Assembly (NCBI GenBank): GCA_943704525.1
Contig: CALSCQ010003371.1
Span: forward strand, 1 to 14,793
Reading direction: 5' to 3'
From: Pigoraptor vietnamica
Lineage: Eukaryota; Opisthokonta; Filasterea
DNA: 14,793 nt
Shown: piece after piece, positions 1 to 7,800 of the stretch
Numbering within the stretch: position 1 is the first letter of the stretch
How the letters are laid out: each line of letters begins with the position of its first letter
Position numbers and translations under genes: made by a program
Notes under the pieces: model-generated
Databases searched by the model: none
What the model was told of the DNA's origin: nothing
What the model saw: only the letters and a program-made list of their open reading frames with translations

Positions 1-112
<112 letters not shown>

Positions 113-131
113 TGCCTGCAGTGTTTCTCAG

Positions 132-395
132 CTGTCGTGTGATAAGTTTGTGTCTGTGGGTCGGAACAGTGCAGAGAGTGGCGTCTGTAGGCTACGGCTT
201 GTAAGGTCTCGGCACGCATTTTCCTCTGACACTACTCGCCTTGTGTGGGCAGCTTCGTCTTTTCGGCGACTCAGCGAAAACGCCTCGCGCCGCTCCATCA
301 CCCCACTGCGCCGCACGTCGGTCGTTCACGGTGCCAACGAGGAAGCTTACCGTGTCCGCAGCCACTCCGCAACAGAATCCGACAAGTCGAAATAA
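132..395 (+). CDS. Possible 3'-terminal exon of an upstream gene (partial, uncertain)
   Basis: An open frame continues from the (GT)n tract to a TAA at 393-395. Two splice-acceptor-like sites, CAG at 119-121 and CAG at 129-131, precede it; the second gives a phase-0 exon from 132. The encoded peptide is rich in Arg and Ser, with RRLS, SRRS and RRTS motifs resembling the tail of the gene at 953-2858. The stop overlaps an AATAAA hexamer at 391-396, which would serve as a poly(A) signal. Against this, another + frame over 241-495 is also open and looks equally protein-like, and nothing here matches a known family. It may be non-coding. Confidence 0.25.
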   Translation: MSCDKFVSVGRNSAESGVCRLRLVRSRHAFSSDTTRLVWAASSFRRLSENASRRSITPLRRTSVVHGANEEAYRVRSHSATESDKSK

Positions 396-807
396 AGCCC
401 TCCGGGAAAAAGGGAAAAAGAAAGAGCTTAGGGCTGCGTTTTGCGCATGCAGCCGGCTTGTAATGGAGGCAGGAAACGGCCTTGTGGTGAAATGAGCATA
501 GACTCGGCACCGGCCTGACACTGCCGTGACCGAGCCGCCGGGACACAATCGCGTTCAAGCCCACACACACGTGTGACCGTGGTCTTCTTGGGATTATTGG
601 CACATTGGAGGCCAATTGTATGAAGTGAGTACCAGCACGACATGTGTTAGAAATGTACACGAAGTGGTCGGACTCGATTTTTGGCTTTTTTTGGGAGTCC
701 GGAAAGCGTGTTGACAACACGCGAACAGCGTCACGCCGTCAGTTCGCATCCACACGCACGACGCCCCTTCTTCTTCTCCGAATCCCCGGCTCTTACATTT
801 TCGCTCC

Positions 808-809
<2 letters not shown>
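396..809. other. Intergenic stretch, no gene seen
   Basis: Between the possible upstream exon and the CT tract I see no frame with splice signals or family likeness. Overlapping open frames on both strands differ in content and look like chance frames in GC-rich DNA. The stretch probably holds the 3' flank of the left gene and the distal promoter of the gene starting at 953. Confidence 0.5.
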
Positions 810-882
<73 letters not shown>

Positions 883-911
883 CCTCCCTCCCTCCCTCTC
901 TCTCTCTCTCT
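810..911. repeat. (CT)n / (CCCT)n polypyrimidine tract
   Basis: About 100 nt of CT dinucleotides, interrupted at about 879-898 by a CCCT run, end 42 nt before the ATG at 953. On the sense strand of the gene that follows it is pure pyrimidine. It probably lies in the core promoter or 5' UTR. Confidence 0.97.
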
Positions 912-938
912 CACGTGAACACTGAACACACTGAACAC
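912..938. promoter_or_regulatory. E-box CACGTG and three TGAACAC copies before the 953 start
   Basis: A palindromic CACGTG sits at 912-917. The heptamer TGAACAC occurs at 916-922, 923-929 and 932-938. All lie between the CT tract and the start codon. A regulatory role is inferred from position and repetition only. Confidence 0.3.
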
Positions 939-952
939 AGAGGGTTGTGCAG

Positions 953-2858
953 ATGTATGACATTATATGGGATTTTCTGTGGGACAGCGTCCTCATCGCT
1001 GTCCCCACTTGGGCCATCGTGCTTGGGGCTGCGTGGCTGCTCTTGCTTATCAACTACCGCTACCCAATCTACACGTTCATGGTCCTCTACTACGTCGCAT
1101 CGGCCGCGTCCACCGCTCGCATGCGCCGCTATCTCAAGGACAAGAATTCGCGCCTCCAGGTCCACGTCGTGCGCCCAAAGTACCTCGACATGACGTCGCG
1201 TGCGGAGCTCTTCGTCCTCGCGAACGACATGGTCGATGTGAACCTCGACCCGGGCCAGCAAGCGAAGGCCGCCGACATGTTCGAACGCTACCTGGATTCG
1301 TTTGAGTTTGCCATTATCTTCCGCGACGTCGTCGACGGGTCGCTGCGGGGCATGTTGCTGCTGTCGCGCAACAAGTACGAGGTTAAGGACAGGGCGCCGG
1401 TGACGGTGATTCAGGGCGGCCTCCTTCTCTTCCGCGAAGAGTACCGCGGGAGCAGCGTATCGATGCTGATCTTCGCCTACTTCTTCGTGCTCGAATTCCT
1501 GCGCCATCCCTTCACGCCGTTTTACCTCTCGTACAAGAGCTACTCTTACAAGAGCTACATAAGCGCGATCACTACCTTCAAAGAGGTGTGGCCACGCTAC
1601 GACCGCGAGATTCCGCCAGTCGAGAAGAGTATGATGGACGAAATGGGCCAGCGCATCGTCCACAACGGCGAGCACTACGATCCCGTGCGGTGCGTCGTCA
1701 ACCGCGAGGACTCTGCGCTGCGGCAGGACGCCGCGCCGATCACGGAGGAGGAGCTGAAGGACCCGCACGTGCGCTTTTTCAACGAGACGAACCCTGGGTG
1801 GCACAAGGGCCACCTGCTGGTCATCCTCGCCAAGGTACGGGCGCAGTAGCTTGTCACAGCACACGTATTGTGCGTGTGCGTGTGTGTGCGTGCATGATGC
1901 GTGCGTGCGTGTGTGTGTGTGTGTGTGTGTTCACGACCGATGCATGCTCAGTCTCACCCTCTCTTCGCAGGCTGCTCCTAGGGACGTCTTCAACCTTGTT
2001 TGGCGCGGCATTAAGCGAGCTATCGGCCTCGGCAAGGGCGTGCGGCGCACCAAGGGAAAGGTCGTCTCCACTCACGAAGACTTCAACACCCTCCGCCAGC
2101 GCGCCGCCGAGGCAGCCGCCGCTGCAGCTGCAGCCGCCGCCGCCGCCGCTGCCGAAATCAAGAAGTCGGACGATACGATTGAGAACGCAATCCAGGAGGT
2201 CGCTGAGGAGATCGAGCGCGCACACGAGGAGGCGCGGCGCACTAGCGTCGCGGGCAAGGAAATGCTGCCGAAGGCCTTGGCGGCAGACCATCCCGCCATG
2301 CGGCGGCTGTCGATGCTTCCCGCCGCCGCCCTTCGCAAGGTGTCGTTTGCGTTGTCCGCCCCAGGAGCCGATGTCGCGGCGAGTGCTGCGACGACGTCGC
2401 GCACCGACAAGCCAATGTCGCCACGCGGCGGCGCGGCACCCACGATTTCGCTCTCTCTAGCGGAAGATGCACATATGCGTCGATTTTCTGCGTTTCCAAC
2501 TGACGGGCTCTCCCTGCCGAAGCCGGTGGAACCCGAACCCGTCGCGAAGCTCGTTCCAGCGGCGAGGGGCCGTCCGCGCGCAGTGACGCTCTCGTCCGCC
2601 AAATTCAACCGCACCGTTGCCATTGGCGATCTGGTCACCGGCGAGAACCTCTTCGTGTCGACGCACGTCGCGCCGAAGGACTTTGCCCCCGTCGAGCGGC
2701 GTCCGTCGCTTTCGAAGCCGGCGGAGGCCGTCCATGCGACCCCCAGCGAGGTGCCGGAGGATGACGACTCCGCGCCCAAGTTCCGCCGCCGCGTGTCGAC
2801 GGGAGAGAGCATCCGCCGGATGTCTGAGGCGATTCAACGCCCGGTCACTGCGAATTGA
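953..2858 (+). CDS. Membrane-anchored protein with GNAT-like segment and RRxS-rich tail, function unknown
   Basis: There are two exons, 953-1834 and 1971-2858. The intron (GTACGG...TTCGCAG, 136 nt) is phase 0, and the spliced protein has 589 residues. The start is the first ATG after the CT tract; the GTG at 947 is not used in a eukaryote. Residues 12-33 and about 37-54 are hydrophobic and probably anchor the protein. Residues 120-185 resemble an N-acetyltransferase core: strands FAIIFRDV and GMLLLS, then REEYRGSS at 161-168 followed by a hydrophobic helix, like GNAT motif A. WPRYDREIPP, DPHVRFFNETNPG and HKGHLLVILAK follow; I recall similar unnamed bacterial proteins, but no database was consulted. 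Exon 2 continues the domain briefly, then has 14 alanines (342-355), a charged helical stretch and a probably disordered tail with seven R-[R/K]-x-S motifs. Gene structure is well supported; enzymatic activity is only inferred. Confidence 0.85.
1835..1970 (+). other. Intron with GT-rich stretch
   Basis: The donor GTACGG follows an AAG codon and the acceptor CTCTTCGCAG is followed by GCT, both phase 0. Reading through gives a TAG at 1847-1849. The middle (about 1867-1930) is mostly GT and GTGC dinucleotides on the sense strand. Confidence 0.9.
2112..2153 (+). repeat. Poly-alanine tract of 14 codons
   Basis: Fourteen consecutive Ala codons use GCC, GCT and GCA in mixed order, so this is not a simple triplet slippage product. 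The tract joins the GNAT-like domain to the charged helix and tail. Confidence 0.95.
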
Positions 2859-2929
2859 TCGCACGTCATTGAGTGTTGCAGGGTACGCTGCCGCATCTTG
2901 ACTTGCATGTGGGTGCCTGATTTTATCAG

Positions 2930-2945
2930 TGTGTGTGTGCGTGTG

Positions 2946-3011
<66 letters not shown>

Positions 3012-3028
3012 AGTGTGCGTGTGTGTGT
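2930..3028. repeat. (GT)n microsatellite with GC interruptions
   Basis: Nearly pure GT dinucleotides with scattered GC and GA substitutions. It begins about 70 nt after the stop codon at 2858 and may be transcribed in that gene's 3' UTR. Confidence 0.95.
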
Positions 3029-3301
3029 TGGCGTTTGAAAGGGTCGTCTCTTATATCGCCCTGAATAATCGTAGGCTGTAACATGTCGAGTCGCGGGCAT
3101 CAGCGAGGCTCCTGCAGGGCTCGTCAACGCTGCGAGTGCCGATGCGCGGCTGGGTCTAGACACCGGCTCTCCTGTGTGCGCTCGTCGTGGCTCGTCGTCG
3201 GTTCTCGCTTCGTTTCTTTTTGCCTTACTATTGTGTGTTGTCCGTGATTTCGTTTGCGCCAATTCGTCCACCGTTTAGTGAAATGGGCTTTCGGCACATC
3301 T

Positions 3302-3413
3302 GAGTACTTGAGCGAATGTGCGGTGGCAATGGGTCTTCGAGTATTTTAGCTTATGTGCGGTGGCAATGGGGCCTTCACATTTAGTACTTGAGCTAATGTG
3401 CGGTGGCAGTGTA
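3302..3413. repeat. Three-copy degenerate tandem repeat, about 37-44 nt units
   Basis: Copies start at 3302, 3339 and 3383. Each carries a GAGTAYTT-like head and a conserved core ATGTGCGGTGGCA. Copies 1 and 3 share GTACTTGAGC; copies 1 and 2 share TGCGGTGGCAATGGG. The array ends 70 nt beyond the hsp20 stop codon and would fall in that gene's 3' UTR. Confidence 0.85.
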
Positions 3414-3482
3414 TTAGCTATGGCGCCATTCGCCGTACTTTGCTCCATCGCTCTCTCCAACGCCGTGTGGCGAGTGCTCGCT

Positions 3483-4225
3483 TCACTGCTCCATCCTCTG
3501 CGCCCTCTGCTGCTGTCCGCCGGCGGCCTGCTGCGCCTTGCCCGCCTGTTGCTGCTGCTGCTGTCCCATTTGTCCCGTCTTGCCCATGTCACCCTGCGCA
3601 CCCTGTCCGATCGACTGCTGGCCACCGATCTCGATGCGCTTCGTGCGCGGCGTCTGCTCCATCTTCGGAACGCACACCTCGAGCACGCCGTTCTCGTAGT
3701 TGGCCTTGATCGACTTTGTGTCGACGTTGATGGGGAGCTGGAACGACCGCCGGAAGTTGCCGTACCTGCACTCGCGCAAGGCCGTGCATCACGTCAGCGG
3801 GCCGGTCAGTCTCTTTGCGCAATTTCATGAGCAGGACGTCTTGCGTAGCACAGTGAAGAATATAGTAGAGCGGACGCCTGTTCGAAAAAGACTACTCACG
3901 AGCGCTCGACGTAGTGGTACTGGCGTCCCTCCGACGTCTCGTCCTTGTCGACCTTGCTCTCCGTCTTGCCCGTGATCGTGAGGAAGCGGCCGTCCTCGTC
4001 GAGGTCGATGTTGATGTCTTCCTTCTTCACACCGGGCAAGCTCGCGCAGATCTTGATGTCCTTCGCACTCTCGCTCACGTCCGCGCGGGGCATCCAGGTC
4101 GTCATCTCTCCCGCGCCGCGGCCGCCCGCACGACCCGCTGTTTCGTCCGGCCAGAGCGATTCCAGTGTGCGCTCGAAGAAGGGATCGCGCAACATGTTGT
4201 TGCCGAAGAGTCGAATGAGAGACAT
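3483..4225 (-). CDS. Small heat-shock protein (Hsp20 / alpha-crystallin family)
   Basis: There are two exons on the minus strand, 4225-3900 and 3765-3483. The intron (GTGAGT...TGCAG, 134 nt) is phase 2 and splits a Ser codon, restoring VERSYGNFRRSFQLP, an Hsp20 signature. The protein has 202 residues. An N-terminal arm (1-45, with DPFFERTLESLW) precedes an alpha-crystallin domain (about 47-145) carrying MPRADVSESAKDIKI, LPGVKKEDINI, FLTITGK and NGVLEVCVPK. An I-x-I motif (IEI, 153-155) follows. Members are ATP-independent chaperones that bind unfolding proteins as oligomers. The final 47 residues are unusual: 18 are Gln, with many Gly and a run of six Gln. No targeting peptide is seen, so it is probably cytosolic. 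A TATA box lies about 90 nt upstream. Confidence 0.96.
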
Positions 4226-4312
4226 GGCTGTGTTTGAAAGTGGAAACTCGTGCTGTGCTGTTCCGTGCGAGGTTGCAATGGTTGATGTTGCCGTTCAGTT
4301 TGCGCCAGCTGG

Positions 4313-4323
4313 CCTTTTATATA
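4313..4323 (-). promoter_or_regulatory. TATA box of the hsp20 gene
   Basis: Read on the minus strand this is TATATAAAAGG, a near-perfect TATA element, about 90 nt before the hsp20 start codon. It is the only convincing TATA box I see before any gene in the window. Confidence 0.7.
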
Positions 4324-4472
4324 TTGCGTGGCAGTATGTGATGAGATGGGGGCGGCACACACATTGTCGACGCCATTGTCCTCCCCCTTTTGTCGGTGGA
4401 ACACAAAGCACGCATGTTGCGCACAACAGGGTATGGAGAATGTGTTACCCATCGTGCGGTGACTGCGCTCAG

Positions 4473-4482
4473 AGCCAATCAG
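4473..4482. promoter_or_regulatory. CCAAT box upstream of hsp20
   Basis: AGCCAATCAG on the + strand fits the NF-Y consensus at every position. It lies about 150 nt upstream of the TATA box. NF-Y binding is inferred from the motif. Confidence 0.4.
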
Positions 4483-4816
4483 ATTGCACCATGTCACCAC
4501 CTACTGCAGGTCCAAAGCGCGCAACGCACGCAATTTTTTGTCCGCCTCCGCTGTGTGAGAGAGGCTTGTTCGCGTGTGAGCAGTGTGCGTGTGCATGCAT
4601 GCGTGCGTGCGTGTGTGTGTTGTGTGTGTGTGCGCGTCCGTTTGTGACGGTGTCGATGTGTTTAATTGCTTTTTAATTGTTATGACAGAAAAACGTAGGT
4701 GGTCTCCAAATAATTGTTCAAGGATACGGACACACTACTGCTATAAGACGAGGCATGGGTGAATGCACGACAAACGCACCACAGTGGACGCAAATCATTA
4801 TGAGAATATATTGGCA

Positions 4817-7800
4817 TCACGCATCGGTCTCGGTGGCCGAGAATTGAATATACAGCGGCTCCTGCGCGTGACAACATAAAGCGGAGTGTAAGAAGAGAAG
4901 CCTGAGGACAGCTTGTTCGACACACATCAACGCAAACGCACCTTCTCTCCTTCTGAGAGCTCGTCGTGCATGATGCGACAGAGCGTCGCAAATGTCGGAC
5001 GGGCCTTCGCGTCCGCATTCCAGCACGCCTCCATGGCGCGAGAGACTGCCGGCGGAGTGCCGTCGGGCGGATGCATGCGGTGTCCAGACTGCAGCAGCTT
5101 GGCGAGGTCCTGCGGCTGCACGCCGGGGTACGGCGTGGCGCCGAAGGAGAAGATCTCGTAGAGGACGACGCCGTACGACCACTGCGTGCGATGGAATGGA
5201 TTACGAAACGGCGTGAGACGCAACGTGGCTAGAGAGTGACTGCCATTCATATTGCGAGTGTGTGTGATCCATGTGCAGTTCACGCACCACATCGCTGGCA
5301 ATCGTCCACTTGCGGTCAAGCAGCGACTCAAGCGCCATCCACCTGCAACAGCACATATGCCACACGTCAGCGCGGCACTTCATAGAGAGAGCGAAGGAAA
5401 GAACTTGTAAGAGCGACGGGGATTGAGACTGCGCGTGTTGCGTGTGCGTGTGTGTCCGTGCGCGTGGGCTTCGTGCGTGAGCGCGCGCAGAGTGTTCTTA
5501 AAGCAACGAGAAGAGAGACAGCGCCACCCACTTGACGGGCATTTTGATCGCCGTCGCTTTCTTGTAATAGTCGCTCTCTCCGATCCGCCTGCTCATCCCA
5601 AAGTCGCCAATTTTCGCCGTCACAAGCGCCTTGGACCATCCAGTGCTTGTCGCCGTGCGCGTGGTGAGCATGAGGTTGCGCGCCGCAAGGTCCCTGCATC
5701 GCAGCAACAAAGCGATGCAAACGACATAAGCGAAAGAAGAAATGGTGGACCTGACACTCGCAAGAGAGCACAGCTAGGCGTCAAAGTGTGTCTCACTAGG
5801 GCGCCGAGGGGAAACGCACCTGTGGACAAACGCGCGGGACGCGAGGTACTCCATCCCCGCGGCAATGTCGCGCGCCACAGAGACGAGCTGCAACGTGTCG
5901 ATGGGATATTCCGGATCCTTCTCCGCCGAGCCCACGCGCTGCTTCACGAGAAACGACTTGAGGTCGCCCAACGCCATGAACTCGAGCAGAATGAGGGGAA
6001 CGCCCCCGTCCACGGTGCACGTCCCAAGGAGCCGCAGCACATTCTCGTGATCAAACTGCCGCATGATGCGCGCCTCGGCCAAAAAGTCCGATCTGTCCTT
6101 CTCCGTGTGCTCTTCGCGGAGCGTCTTGACCGCCGCCACGGCCGTGCGCCCGCCCTCCAGCACCACCTCGCCCTTGTACACCATCCCAAACTCCCCGTGC
6201 CCGAGCTCCACCGTCGCAAGGCGAATGCGGTCGCGGGGGACTTCCCCATCCGAGTCGTCGCTCAGGTGGAGAGGCGTCGCGAGAATCATAGCGTTCGACA
6301 GCCGCCGACGCAGCCCGTCGATTGCCGTGAGGATGGCGCGGCGCGTGCCCAGCTCAAGCCCCAAATCCTCCTGCGAAAACATCGATCGCAAAGCGTCAAC
6401 GCACGCGGCACTTGGTACGCACTTGCGCTTTGTTTCGCAGTTGATGCAAACAAGCGCGCGCACACACAAGCCCCCACAGAACTCCACGCATGAAACACTG
6501 CGCGAAACTCGCGCCAACAGTGAACGCACCTTTAGCTCCTTGTCCCCGAGCGCGAGGAGTGTCGTGCCGTCCACCTGCTCCGCAAGGAACTTGGCCGCAT
6601 AGTCCACGCGCTTCTTTTGCAGGGGCAGCTCAATCTCTGGGGCGCGCAGGATCCAGTCGTGCACGTCCGCGACCGTCCACGCAGACGCGCTCTTGCGGTC
6701 CCTGTGCACTGTGCTGATAACCTCCACGCACGCCTCGTGCCCCGCCTTGAGCGCCGCATCACACGCGCTGTCGCCCGTGTCGTCGGTGCGGTAAATGTCG
6801 CACTTGTGTTCGACGAGCAACCGCACGGCCTCGACCTGACCGCTTCGCGCCGCTAGGATGAGGGGCGTCGCGTGTTCCTTCGAGAGGGCGTCCAGGCTGT
6901 CCGGCGTGCGCTGCAGCACCCACTTCAGGCAATCGAGCGACCCGTGCGTGGCGGCGATGCAGCTCAACGGAGGGTCCCGTGACGGCGAGTCGACCGTCTG
7001 CAGCTTCTCCGCGATCAGCGTGAGCGCGGCGAGGTTGTCGCACGCCGTCGCAGCGTCCGCCGCCTCGTTCAAGGCCTTCACGCCGGGCTCGACGTTGTGC
7101 TCGAGAAAAGCGCACAAAATTTGGAGGTTGCCGTTGCGAGCCGCGAGACCGGCGGCGTCACGTGCGTTTGTGCGAACGCCGGCGTCCAAGAGCATGCGCA
7201 GCAACTGCTCGTCGCCCTCCTTGGTTGCCGCCGTGAGAATGCGCGAAAGCTTGGGACTGCGTGGCGCACGGAGCGTGTGTGGGCGCGTTGGTTAACGAGG
7301 GTAAGAAAGGGTCCCAAAGAGTGTGTGCAAGCAAACCGATTCCCTCGAACACAGTGGAATGTCTGCTAAGTACCGGCTCAAGTAGGAAACCCTCAGGACC
7401 ACAACTTCAAAGCACCACACACACACACGATGCAAACGAACCTCTCTGGGTCCAGCTTGGCGCCGCGCGCGAGCAGCCGACGCACAATACCGAGATGGCA
7501 CTTTTCCGCGGCCATGAGGACAGGCGTGTGCCCGTCGCGGTTGGGCGCGTCTGCTTGCCACCCAGCCTCCAGCAGCCTCGCGAGACAGTCGTCATGCCCG
7601 CGCACGGCGGCCCACAGCAGCGCAGAGTTGCCCTGCCCGTCGCTCGTCTCCGTCGGCGGAGGATCGAGCGACAGCAACAGCTCGAGGCAGTCGAGACGCC
7701 CGTGCATCGCCGCCAAATCGACCGGCGTCCACCCAAAGACGTCCCGGTTCACCTTGGCCCCGCGCGAGACGAGGAAACGGACGACCTCTATGCGCCCCTT

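Larger units (their letters stand above)
2859..3482. other. Intergenic region between convergent genes
   Basis: This separates the stop codons of the 953-2858 gene and the hsp20 gene. It holds a (GT)n tract (about 2930-3028) and a three-copy repeat (3302-3413). No coding frame with splice signals or family likeness is seen. The two 3' UTRs must share it; no clear AATAAA is present on either strand. Confidence 0.7.
4226..4816. other. Intergenic region: hsp20 promoter and kinase 3' flank
   Basis: It contains the hsp20 TATA box (4313-4323), a CCAAT box (4473-4482) and an interrupted GT-rich stretch (about 4575-4641). It also holds the 3' flank of the tyrosine kinase gene, whose stop codon is at 4819-4817. 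No further gene is supported. Confidence 0.6.

Noticed and set aside
911-1864. 317-codon minus-strand frame opposite the 953-1834 exon
   Set aside because: It is the antisense shadow of a GC-rich coding exon. The plus strand has membrane segments, a coherent domain and a matching splice to exon 2.
5423-6493. 356-codon plus-strand frame within the kinase gene
   Set aside because: It lies opposite kinase exons that carry invariant catalytic motifs; its composition is Arg/His/Ala-rich as expected for a shadow.
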